Shown piece after piece: positions 1-19,194 of a stretch of 64,000 nucleotides of DNA (position 1 is the first letter of the stretch; each line of letters opens with the position of its first letter). The notes under the pieces were generated by a model. The model did no database searches, had not been told where the DNA came from, and saw nothing but the letters and a program-made list of their open reading frames with translations. The position numbers were made by a program, and so were the translations under genes. Origin of the DNA: Aurantiochytrium sp. KH105 (lineage: Eukaryota; Sar; Bigyra; Thraustochytrida; Thraustochytriidae). Location: positions 359,499-423,498 of the forward strand of contig BGKB01000242.1 in NCBI GenBank assembly GCA_003116975.1. The letters run 5' to 3'.

Positions 1-759
1 GGTGCGTGCGAAGGCAAGCTTCTTGGTGGCTTGCCAAAGCCTCACGGACCCGTCCTCACTGCAAGTGGCATAGACCCCACCCATATCGTGCAGGACGCGT
101 GTGCTGATGATCCGCTTGGTATGGTGAAGTTTGGCGTTCTCCACGGGCTCTTCAAACTCCTGCGGCTCATATTGACATTTGATTTCCTCCTTTTCCATGA
201 GTTCTGTGCCCTTGTTTTCGAGAAGCATGAATTCTGTAAATTCTTGCCAATCCACAGTGCCGTCAGAGTTGGCGTCGATCTTCATGAAGAGATTACTGAG
301 CTGCCGCTGGCTAAGGTTGTCACCGAGAATGTGGCCAAAGGCGTTGAGGAACTCCTCCATATCAAGACCGCCGCCTCCGTCCTCGTCAGCAAGCTCGAAG
401 GCGAGCCTTAATTCCTGCAACTTGTCGAGGCTGATCATGTTGCTCTCGCCTTTTCCGCGTGCATTTTCCAGCATGTCGGACGCGGTGTGTTGTTTCGTGG
501 TCGGCTTCTTTTGCTCGACGCTTTGCACGTTCTTCTCGTCGTCTTCGTCTTCGTCTTCGTCTTCGTCTTCGTCTTCGTCTTCGTCTTCGTCTTCGTCTCC
601 GTCTTTGTCCTTGTCTCGGTCGTTGTTGCCGTCGCCGTTGCCGTCGTCGTCACATTCCTCAAAGCACACGAGGCGGCTTTGCGTCTCATGTTGCGCAGAG
701 GCCTGACCCTTCCCCTTCGTGTCCTCTTCCGCTGCCATGCTTCCTTTGCGCTCGCTCAT
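1..759 (-). CDS. EF-hand / WD40 repeat protein, N-terminal part (runs off left edge)
   Basis: A minus-strand frame stays open from the left edge to ATG codons at 759 and 738 (MSERKGSM... and MAAEEDTK...). The 246-253 visible residues begin with an acidic Asp/Glu/Gly/Asn-rich stretch encoded partly by a GAAGAC hexamer array. Two EF-hands follow: a loop DEDGGGGLDMEE and a canonical loop DANSDGTVDWQE. The last readable residues, VYATCSEDGSVRLWQATKK, are a typical WD40 blade end, so the rest of the propeller lies left of coordinate 1. EF-hand plus WD40 is the layout of EFCAB8/WDR49/WDR64-like proteins, which are calcium-responsive scaffolds often tied to cilia; that function is inference. The gene is divergent from the one starting at 1344. 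Confidence 0.8.
   Translation of the reverse strand, partial: MSERKGSMAAEEDTKGKGQASAQHETQSRLVCFEECDDDGNGDGNNDRDKDKDGDEDEDEDEDEDEDEDEDEDDEKNVQSVEQKKPTTKQHTASDMLENARGKGESNMISLDKLQELRLAFELADEDGGGGLDMEEFLNAFGHILGDNLSQRQLSNLFMKIDANSDGTVDWQEFTEFMLLENKGTELMEKEEIKCQYEPQEFEEPVENAKLHHTKRIISTRVLHDMGGVYATCSEDGSVRLWQATKKLAFART
539..606. repeat. GTCTTC hexanucleotide array inside the EF-hand gene
   Basis: About ten copies of GTCTTC (GAAGAC on the coding strand) encode an alternating Glu-Asp run in the N-terminal segment of the minus-strand EF-hand/WD40 protein. The period is a multiple of three, so length changes keep the frame. Confidence 0.9.
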
Positions 760-1343
760 GGCCCACGTGGCCGCCGCGGTGGCGTCGTTGGCGACACCAG
801 TTTTCGGCGCTGTCCTTCCTGGCCGATGCCGGCTCGCAGTGCAAGGTCATGTGCCGGGGCTGCCTTCCTCGCCTTGCCACGCCTTTCCCTTTCTCGCTAG
901 CACCGCTGGGCCAGCGCGTGCATGTCCCGGATCTCGCGCGCGGGCTCCGCGGCATTGGCGTCTCCGCGGCGGGCGTTCTCGCGTCGCACACCCTCCGGCT
1001 TGCGAACGCGGGTCCCGCTGGAGCGAATAGATCTTTTGGAGCGGCTTCGGAGTCCTTGGAACGTACGGAAGCTCTGGGACGTCTGGCCGTCGCGGAAAGG
1101 GGAAAAAATTCTCGCGGCCAGACCCGGTTAACGCGGCCGTCGAGCGCAGCAGGGCGACGGGGCGCCGCGCGCGAGGGGCGCCGGCCGCGCGCGTGCAGGC
1201 CCGAAGCGCGGCACCGCACGAGAGGCGGCGCTAGGCTCGGTGTCGGGCTCTTCTTGCGAAAAAGGGACCTGCGAGTGAGGACCTTTTGGGGGGAAAGGGT
1301 TCGTTCATTTGGGCGGCTGGCGGCACTCGTGCGCGCGCTCTCG
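760..1343. other. Divergent intergenic region
   Basis: GC-rich spacer between two divergently oriented genes, presumably holding both promoters. Frames are open on both strands, but their translation is Arg/Ala/Ser-rich with no motif. I read it as 5' leader or promoter DNA and see no clear TATA element. Confidence 0.5.
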
Positions 1344-2883
1344 ATGGGGCCCCACGCTAGGGCACGAGTACCTGGCACGGCGAGGACGCAGGCGGCGAGC
1401 TCCCAGAGCAAGCTTGCAGGACTTGTTTTGAGTGATGACGAAAGCGATTTGAGCGACTCCAACAGCGAAGACGATCAATCAGCAAAAGTGACTCGACGTA
1501 GGGCTAACGACGGCGCGAAACCTTTGAACAATGCTGATCAGGAGTCGCGTGTGACAAAGGCGCGGACGAAGCAACCGGTCTCGGATAGATCAGCAAGATC
1601 AATCGTGCAAGCTACACGGGGCAGTCGTGAAGGCGCACCTGCTGCTGAAGGGGATGAGGATGGCGATGACGACGACGACAACGACGACGAGAGTTCCGAA
1701 AATGACGAGGTATCGGACGAGATCACGGTGGGAGGCGACTTGCCGTCGCAGCAATGGGACCGGACTCGGGCTGACATTGTAATGGACCGACTCGAGTACA
1801 TGGACCAAAGAGAGCTCGCCGAAGAGCTCGTGAAACACATTTTGGCGCATCCTGATGAAGCGACGTCGATTTTGCTCAAGCGACCTGACGTGTCTCGTCC
1901 CATGTTGGAGTGCATCGCGACGAGGAGCAAAGTCTTTGAGGCAACTTTGGTCGATGTAAAGGGCAGCACCAGCAGCCATGATGTAAATCCTGCCGCTTCG
2001 TCGCGAGGCGTGGACACGACTGCTTTGCGAGACAATAACAATAGCCGTTTGATGCATAGCCAACGAGAAAGCAACGAACGTGAGGAGCGTATGAAGGGCG
2101 TCACAAAAAGGAAGAGTATGTCGACGTCATCGTCGTCGACAAGTCCAACATCGAGTCAGCGGCAGCGGGATGCGAGGACGCAAGCTTCTCACATGGAAAG
2201 CGAAGAGGGCGCGTCACGGACCTTATCCTCGTCATGCACAGAAGCGCAGTCAAAGGCATCGTCGTGTCCGTCATCAGCGGATGCAAGTCACGCGGGCTCA
2301 GGTACGCAAAATGGAAAGGAGGTGGTCAAGCTTTCTTCTTCTTCTTCTTCTTCTTCTTCTTCTTCTTCTTCTTCTTCTTCTTCTTCTTCTTCTTCTTCTC
2401 TTGGTGTGATTAAATCAAATGACAAAGTACGCAGTGAGGTCGCACCGAAAGGAGACGTGCCACGACCTCACTTAGAGGCAAACGAGGCGGTCAAAGGAGG
2501 TGCATCGCAGTCATCACAATCTTCTTCGTCCTCGTTGTCGTTGTCGACTTTATCATCAACAGCATGTAAACGACCCGAGCACGAGGCAGGCGAGGGAGGA
2601 GCCTCACAGTCATCACAATCATCATCACAATCATCATCGTCGGCAGCCTGTCACACACCACGTGCAAGGGCGAAAAAGGTCGCAGCGAAATCGATTTCGT
2701 CGCCATGGCGGAAGTCGATCGCCGTTTGTCAACAGAAAAGTTCGCAAGGAGATGGGCCTAAGGAATCTCTACAAGTTGACGAGCGTGAAAAACCTTTACC
2801 AGGAGATAACTCCCAATCGGGTCCAGAAGGAACTCCCCATTCATCAAAGAAACGAAATCGGGCAGAGTCCACAACAAATTCTG

Positions 2884-2923
<40 letters not shown>

Positions 2924-3050
2924 GGAGCAGCAAAAGAAAAAAAACAAGACGTCGTCACGAGTTATTGATCTGATCTCAAGCGACCGAGGATCTGAACCGC
3001 AATCCAGCGCAAAGAAGAAAAAGGAGCCAGAGGTGATTAATTTATGCTGA
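1344..3050 (+). CDS. Low-complexity acidic/Ser-rich protein with C-terminal SUMO-interaction-like motifs
   Basis: 568 residues from the ATG at 1344. The frame is open further upstream to 459, but that part is antisense to the EF-hand gene and looks non-coding. The protein has an acidic Ser/Asp N-terminus, a short predicted-helical segment around residues 133-185 (RLEYMDQRELAEELVKHILA), a poly-Ser run from TCT codons near 2334-2399, further Ser-rich segments and a poly-Gln run near 2886-2930. The C-terminus carries VIDLI followed by SSD (540-547) and ends EVINLC (563-568). Both fit the SUMO-interacting motif pattern of hydrophobic V/I-x-V/I-V/I/L. A third candidate, LVLSDDESD, lies at 27-35. 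I do not recognise the family; a nuclear SUMO-pathway or chromatin adaptor role is inference. Confidence 0.65.
2334..2399. repeat. TCT trinucleotide array (poly-Ser)
   Basis: About 22 TCT units in the reading frame give an uninterrupted serine run in the plus-strand protein. Confidence 0.9.
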
Positions 3051-3186
3051 AAGGCGTCTTCTCCATGTATACAAAAATTGAAAATGATTGGAATTTGATC
3101 AGGCAAGTCTGTTGTGATGAATAAGAGGAGTGTTTTCGTTGCATCGTTTCGGAGAGAAATGTGAAACGAAAAACGCGGGCGCAAAT

Positions 3187-4848
3187 CTAGGTTGCAAAAG
3201 ATATCGCTGGCGCGCCCGTGTCGGCAAGCTGGGAAATGAGGCGCTGGGAACCAGACACACTAATGTCAAGTTTGTGAAGGTCCTCAAGAAGGCGCTGCAA
3301 ATGGCCCATTTGTCGTTCAAGAGCAGTTGCGTCGCGAGCAGCCTGATCGGGGAGCGAGGAAAGAAGGGTCACGATGCCAGTATCCTGCGCAATGGAAACC
3401 GGAAAGTCTTCGTCCTCGATGAGCTCCCAGAGGATTTCCTCGAGATGACTTACAGAGAGCTTCTCGACACAATCCGCAAAGACGGGCTCGTGCGGGGCAA
3501 GTGAGGTTTGCTCGGTCTGCCGCAATAAAGGCGCAGACGAGGCGGAGACGGCTGCGGTACCCTCGGAAGCGCTTCCTGCGGCCTGCTGCTGACGCGCGCC
3601 GCCTGCGACCCCTTCTGTGTTGACCGTACTTGAGGAGGAGACGGGGTGCTCCCCTGTGGCGGCGCCAGCGCCAGAATGAACCTCTGGCCCGCGCGCAGGA
3701 GGCCTCGAAGGACGCTGGCTATGTGCCGAGGCCTGCGCGGGCCTCTTGGGATGACCCCCTATGGGCGCGTGCGTCGCTGTTGAAGCGCTCGACGAAGAAG
3801 AGTCACCCATGCGGATGGGCGGAGCCTCAATGAGGCTAATCATGTCGGAAATGCGGAGCGTGCTGTAGACGGCCTTGAGCTCGCGCACGCGCTGGCGCAA
3901 GAGCGCACGGTCGAGTTCCTTGGCCAGACCCATGTTGTTGTCATTGATAAGCACAGTTGTTTGAGCACGTAAGCTGTCTCGCAACGTTTGACGCTGGCCT
4001 GAAGCAAATGCTTTTGCGATGGTTTCATAGGGCTCAATTTGCGGGATGGGCTTTTGACGGCCAAAGGCGTTTTGCAAAGGTACAGGCGCAGCGGGTGGGA
4101 GCATGGCGATGGCGCCGCGCGCAATGAGCGAGACGAGGTGGAGGTGCTTGAATGCTGCAAGGGCAACAGCACTGACATCCTTGGCTGGCAGCGTGAGCAC
4201 CATTTCGAATGCGGCGAGTGCGTCTTCGAAGCGACGCAAGCCCACGAGGGCGCGACCTTTGTAGTAAAAGAAGCGTTGCACGTCGAGGGCTTCCATGTAG
4301 GGCACAGCTGAGAAGAAGGATTGGTCGACAAGGTCGCCAGCAGCACGGTAATCTTTGGCGACCAAGGCAACTTGCAGAAAGTGCACGTGCGCCGGTGAGA
4401 TTGCGCCGGCATTGACGCTGGACACGATCTGCAGGAGTTTCGATGCAGCTTGGAGGGCACAAACGGCTAGCAGCACGTTGTTGTTGGCACTTGAACTTAA
4501 AAAGGACGCGAGTTCGCCCACTTCTCGATGTGCGCAGAACAAGTCATTTGGCGCGACTGCATTTGTGAATGTAGTGACCCGAATTATTGTTTTCTTTCCG
4601 TCAGTATCCTGCGCTGTCTCTGCGGCTTCGACTTTGAGCGCTGCGAGAAGGAGAAAGAGAGCGCAGAGAGGCGTGCGGGCCGGGTCTGCCACTTTGATGG
4701 CGTCTTCGATGTCGCTGATGCGAGCAGGGCCTGTCTCGATCTGGACACGGCATTTTCTGAGCTTTTCGATACGCTCGTAGAGATCCTGCTCTCGCGCCGG
4801 CGCCGCCTCTGCCGGCGCGACCTCGAGCAGCTCGAGCAGCGTCTCCAT
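3187..4848 (-). CDS. CSN3: COP9 signalosome complex subunit 3
   Basis: 553 residues starting at METLLELLEV; the open frame extends about 76 codons upstream but that part is Arg/Ala-rich leader translation. CSN3 is a PCI-domain scaffold subunit of the COP9 signalosome, which removes NEDD8 from cullins. Recognisable blocks in order: DVQRFFYYKGRALVGLRRFE and the following PAKDVSAVALAAFKHLHLVSL (matching the human segment around YYYYGGMIYTGLKNFE), then DNNMGLAKEL and STLRISDMISLI of the PCI winged helix, then IEDEDFPVSIAQDTGIV. The protein is longer than human CSN3 (423 residues) because a Ser/Pro/Ala-rich insertion (about residues 345-452) separates the PCI helices from the final winged-helix strand. 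It is convergent with the 1344-3050 gene, with stops 137 bp apart. Confidence 0.9.
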   Translation of the reverse strand: METLLELLEVAPAEAAPAREQDLYERIEKLRKCRVQIETGPARISDIEDAIKVADPARTPLCALFLLLAALKVEAAETAQDTDGKKTIIRVTTFTNAVAPNDLFCAHREVGELASFLSSSANNNVLLAVCALQAASKLLQIVSSVNAGAISPAHVHFLQVALVAKDYRAAGDLVDQSFFSAVPYMEALDVQRFFYYKGRALVGLRRFEDALAAFEMVLTLPAKDVSAVALAAFKHLHLVSLIARGAIAMLPPAAPVPLQNAFGRQKPIPQIEPYETIAKAFASGQRQTLRDSLRAQTTVLINDNNMGLAKELDRALLRQRVRELKAVYSTLRISDMISLIEAPPIRMGDSSSSSASTATHAPIGGHPKRPAQASAHSQRPSRPPARGPEVHSGAGAATGEHPVSSSSTVNTEGVAGGARQQQAAGSASEGTAAVSASSAPLLRQTEQTSLAPHEPVFADCVEKLSVSHLEEILWELIEDEDFPVSIAQDTGIVTLLSSLPDQAARDATALERQMGHLQRLLEDLHKLDISVSGSQRLISQLADTGAPAISFAT

Positions 4849-5159
4849 GCTCGCTTCTCTGCTCGTGCGCAGCGCAGCAATCCAATTCCGTGCGCGGGCG
4901 CAGGGGAGGGCGCGCGAGTAGCGAGGGCGGCCGGTGCGCACGCGCGCGAGTGCACGGACAGAGGTCTTTTCTGCGTGCGGGGAGCTTGCCGTTGCACGAG
5001 ATACGGGACTGGCGAAGCTGTATTCCTGACAACTTTTTGTTGTATCTTTTTTCCTCTTGTTCGAGAGAGAGTGCAATTGTGGGCGTTATGTCGAACATGC
5101 CACCGGGACCTTGGACGCAAGCCCTGGTCAAGGGAGCATGACGATATTTGCTGGCAGAG

Positions 5160-5680
5160 TTGACGATATTGCGTTGACGATGCTGCGCTGACGATGCTGC
5201 GCTGACGATGCTGCGCTGACGATGCTGCGAATCGCTGCCAGAATTGACGATATTGCGAATCGCTGCCAGAATCGACGATGCTGCGAATCGCTGCCAGAGA
5301 CGACGACACTGCGAATCGCTGGCAGGATCGACGATGCTGCGAATCGCTGCCAGCATTGAAGATACTGCGAATCGCTACCAGCATTGAAGATACTGCGACT
5401 CGCTGGCAGAATTGACGATATTGCGAATCGCTGGCAGAATTGACGATATTGCGAATGGTCGCTGCCAGCATCGGAGATATTGCGAATCGCTGCCAGCATT
5501 GAAGATACTGCGAATCGCTGTCAGCATTGAAGATACTGCGAATCGCTACTAGCATTGAAGATACTGCGAATCGCTGCCAGCATGGAAGATACCGATCGCT
5601 CAAATTGTCGATATCGGTCGCTAGATTTGACGATACCGGCTGACAGAAGTGACGATGCTGGTCGCTACAATTGAAGGTAT
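5160..5680. repeat. 28-bp minisatellite with 14-bp derivatives
   Basis: Tandem array with a consensus of GACGATATTGCGAATCGC plus TGCCAGAATT (28 bp), roughly 13 full units between 5219 and 5590. It is preceded by four to five 14-bp units (GACGATGCTGCGCT) and followed by degenerate units. Two sub-families alternate: GACGAT...AGAATT and GAAGAT...AGCATT. It lies about 300 bp upstream of the CSN3 start. Long open frames over it are just repeat translation. Confidence 0.9.
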
Positions 5681-6600
5681 CAGTTGGCGACCAGAAAGGA
5701 AAGTTGTGCTGAAGGAATTGGCTGTTGTTGACAGCAAATGGTCGTTGATCAACGATGCGATGGGTGCTACATGAAGCAATCATCGCCACATTCCTTTCTC
5801 TATGCGAGGTCATCAAAGAGCTTGCCGACCACCGGATGCGCGGCACTGCATCAAGATGAAGAAGATGTCATGCGATTTGGAGGTAGCATTTTAGTCAAAA
5901 GGGGAGTTCGAACGGATGAAGGCGACTGTCGTATAGGAAGAGTGAAAGATGATGGTTGCAGGGCAGTATTCCTGAGATTCTAGGAAAAACGGAGAGGCTG
6001 AGAGCCCGCAAATGGGGCGATCTCAATGATGTCGACCTCCGACTTTTATGTTTTTTCTTCAAGGTCGATGTTGATTTGTTGCGTTTACGACGTTATTGAA
6101 GGGCTTGGCTTTGGCTTGCTTTTTTGTTCTTTTGCACGATGCTGGCAATATCGCTTCGATCAGAAGAAAATACTCTACTTTCTCATAGCAGCATTCTTGG
6201 CTGCGCGTTGAGAACAGCGACGCAATCATTCTATTCTGACTATGACCAAGCGGAAAAAAAAAGAAAAAAAGGCAGCCAAGCCAAGCTAAGCCAAGCCAAG
6301 CTAAGCCAAGACAAGACAAGACAAGACATGGCGAACATATCATCAAACAAGCAAGTTTACAAGAAGCAGAAGGGACGCTTCCGTTTTTGCGAACAAGGCG
6401 CGTGCTCAAGTTTTACCTTCCTGTGTGTGGAATATGGGAAGAGTAGAAGAAGGCATAGAAAGACGCCCTCCTGGAAGATCTTGGAGCCAATGGCTGACGC
6501 TCACCTAAGCGAAGACCGAGGGGTTTGATTCCTGGCAGGCTTGGCGAAATTGAACACTTTTTTCGGCAGCCAGCCAACACTATTTGGCAAGAAAACTTTT
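5681..6600. other. Intergenic, no supported gene
   Basis: Lower-GC spacer after the minisatellite. Frames are short and show no domain-like composition. A short CCAAG/CTAAG then ACAAG pentamer tract sits at about 6277-6329. No RNA gene recognised. Confidence 0.5.
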
Positions 6601-11278
<4,678 letters not shown>

Positions 11279-11398
11279 CTTTTTCGCCTCTTGCCCTTTC
11301 TTCCTTTTATCCTTTCTTCCATCTTTTCTATTTTCTTTTTTCTTCTTTTTCTTTCTTTTTTTTTTTTTTTCTTTTCTTTTCTTTTCTTTTCTTTTCCC
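11279..11398. repeat. Polypyrimidine (TTTC/CTTTT) tract
   Basis: About 120 bp of nearly pure T/C on the plus strand, ending in CTTTT pentamers. Low-complexity DNA. Confidence 0.9.
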
Positions 11399-13388
11399 TG
11401 TGCCTTCTCGTTGTTACTCCCAGGGCCTTTCTTTGCATCAAAGGTGATCGACTGCGACTGATTCCGAGTGCACGCTCGCAGCGACGCGGATGCAGGCCAA
11501 ATCCGATGCCGCTGCCGACGGCGCGCAGCATGCGGCGGGACGGGGTGGCGACGCATGACCACGCAGCCAGCTCTTCATTCACTCGCTCACTCGTTGGTCG
11601 ACCAGTACAGCACCGCATTGCACGGCCTGGGCTTGGCCGCCACATTGCCCCACCGCGCTCCCCCGGCCGCCATTCTTCATCCAGGACAGAAACTCCAGGC
11701 TCGCGTTTGCACTCGAGTCGCGTCGCGTCGCGAAGCGTGCGTTGCGAATTGGCGCTCCGCAACCTTGCGCGCCCTGCGCCGCGCCGCAGAGCTGGCTGCT
11801 CGGCCGGCCGTGGTCTTCCGCGTCCATTGGCTCGCCAGGCGGGTGGACGCAGGAGAGGACGCGGCTGTCCAGGGAGCGCTTGGAACGATCCCTGCTTCCC
11901 GACGCGATCGCGGCCGTTCGCCCTCGAGTGTTTTCCACAACGCCTTCAAGGAATTGTCCCGAAAGAAAGCGCGACTTCCGGCTGGTACGGGCCGCGCTCT
12001 TTCGCTCGCCAGCTAGTAGCTCGCCTAGCCTAGCCGCCATGCATGCGGCCCGCGGCGGCGGCAGCGCAGGCGGCGCAGGCGAGGAAAGGCGAGGCCGACG
12101 CACGCTTCGGGTCCGAGGCACCTCGAAGCGAAGCGCTTTGACGCGATGCGCCCTGTCCTGCTGCTTTGTCATGACTTGTTGCGGCAGGCGACGCGACGCG
12201 ATCCTCGAGGGAGCAAGACTCGTGCAGCGTAACGGCAGCACGGATCTCGGACCAAATGGAATAACTCGGGCCACCCTTCGCGTCGAGTCTCTGTGGCGAG
12301 CTTGCAAAGGCGCCGCAGAGAGCAGTTGCGAGCGGAGGTCCAGAGAGACCGACCGCAAGGCGCCGCTTCCAACGTGGTACTTGCCAAGCCGTTGGTGGTG
12401 GGGCCGAGGCCCTTGCCTGGACTTCGTGCAAGTATGCCCCTCTGCATGACCTCCTCAACTTGAACGCAGCGCATGAGTTTCGCTTTTCGACGTAGTACTT
12501 GCTTGTGCTCGAAGACGACGGCCGGGAGAACGAAAGAGACGCCTGACGCAAGGCCACGACGATCGTGGGAGATCGTCAAGACGGTCGCCGTAATGAAGGA
12601 TAAGCAGACGAAGGCTACGGGACGAAATGAGGTAGTTGCCCTCGGACCCGTGCCAGCTCGTCTGGGCAGGTGGCCAAAAATCAGCCGGATGCTGTTCGCG
12701 GGACTGAAGACCTTGTGGTGGCGGTTGCGTGCCCGCCGAGCAACGGCTGGCTCGCTGGCTGGCCATGGTGGCTGGCCATGGTGGCTGGCCAGCTGTCTCT
12801 TGCTGGCCGTTTTCCATCATGCTACCTCTGGGAGTAGCCGCGGCGGCGCCAACAGACAAAGGCCCTGGGGGTAATTCAATTGTCTTCATTGCGGGCCAAA
12901 CTGTCGGTTTTCTCTACAGTCAGCCTGCCTGCAGTGCAGTGCGCAAAGAATGTGCCACGGCCGCAGCAGGGACAAGAGTTCGACAAGAGGAAGCGGCCAT
13001 GAGCAAGAGCAAGAGCAAGAGGGGACAAACTCAATGAACCAATTGCTTGCCAGCCAGGCAGAAGGGGCGACTTTTTTTTGCAGCCTTTTGCAGACCCTGG
13101 CATCCGTTTCATCTGCATTCAATAGCCCCATCACGGTGTCGGCCGCGGACAAATTGTGGCCGTAGGCTGCCCGTTCTAACGAATCTCTGGTGCAATTCCA
13201 CGGTTATTGCTTGTTTCCTTGCTTGATTCCTGCCACTCATTTGCCCGTTCTTTCTTTTGCACAACACGCAGCAGCGAGCTTGCGAGCGCGACTGACCGGA
13301 CACCCTTATGCAGTGCATCACTTCTTTGGTCGAGAAGGGTCGCGTGCCTTGTCCCCGATACGATTGCTTTCCACGACTGCTGTTGGGT
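11399..13388. other. Gene-less GC-rich stretch
   Basis: No convincing coding frame on either strand. GTCGC-rich patches (about 11719-11745) and a repeated TGGCTGGCCA patch (about 12757-12795) are the only structures seen. Confidence 0.45.
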
Positions 13389-13480
13389 TAGCGTTGAAGA
13401 AGAGGAATTACTATTCCATGTCATAGAAGTGGGCTAGCGTTGAAGAAGAGGTATTACTATTCCATATCATAGAAGTGAGC
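13389..13480. repeat. 46-bp tandem duplication (two copies)
   Basis: The unit TAGCGTTGAAGAAGAGGAAT...CATAGAAGTG occurs at 13389 and again at 13435 with three or so differences. It is AT-richer than the surrounding DNA. Confidence 0.85.
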
Positions 13481-13513
13481 GCGCCCGCCGATTTTGTTTC
13501 CTTTTTGCAATGG

Positions 13514-13516
13514 TGG

Positions 13517-13568
<52 letters not shown>

Positions 13569-13570
13569 CA
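13514..13570. repeat. (CAGG)n tetranucleotide array
   Basis: About 14 CAGG units. Similar shorter tracts occur at about 14705-14730, 15533-15545, 16612-16637, 17768-17790 and 18040-18073. Confidence 0.95.
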
Positions 13571-18780
<5,210 letters not shown>

Positions 18781-19158
18781 ATGAAGGTGCCCGACGCGTT
18801 GTCTTCACATATTGCTGACGCCCCTGGCGCCAAGCCTTGCACGGCCGAGCACCAGTGCGCAGTGCGGACGCGCCGCTGCAGTGGCTGCGACGAAGAAGAG
18901 ATTGACGCTGCCGCCAACCCCGCCGCAGCCGTTTGCCCGACGAGTTCTCCACAAAAGCATCATCTTCAGCATCGGCATCAGCACTCTTTGCAGGATGTCT
19001 TTCCCATGCCGCAGCAGCCCGCGCCAAGGATGCCCGTGCATCGCGCGCAGTCGGCGCCCGCCCAGCCACACAGCCGACAACACGTCCCACAAAACACAAA
19101 TGTGGCCCCCTGGTCCGCACCGTCCACTGACGCAACAGCAGCAGCAGCTGCTGCTGCT

Positions 19159-19194
<36 letters not shown>

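Noticed and set aside
31-706. Plus-strand frames at the left end
   Set aside because: They are antisense to a minus-strand frame with clear EF-hands and a WD40 blade; their own translation has no motif.
459-1343. Upstream extension of the Ser-rich gene to an ATG at 459
   Set aside because: It overlaps the EF-hand gene in antisense and is Arg-rich (Leu-Arg repeats from the hexamer array). The ATG at 1344 begins protein-like sequence.
4584-5846. Minus-strand open frame of 420 codons over the 28-bp minisatellite
   Set aside because: It is only translated tandem repeat joined to CSN3 leader antisense; no independent protein signal.
6485-6560. Possible tRNA around GGGTTTGATTCCTGG
   Set aside because: The B-box has T in place of the invariant C, and no acceptor, D or anticodon stems can be paired.
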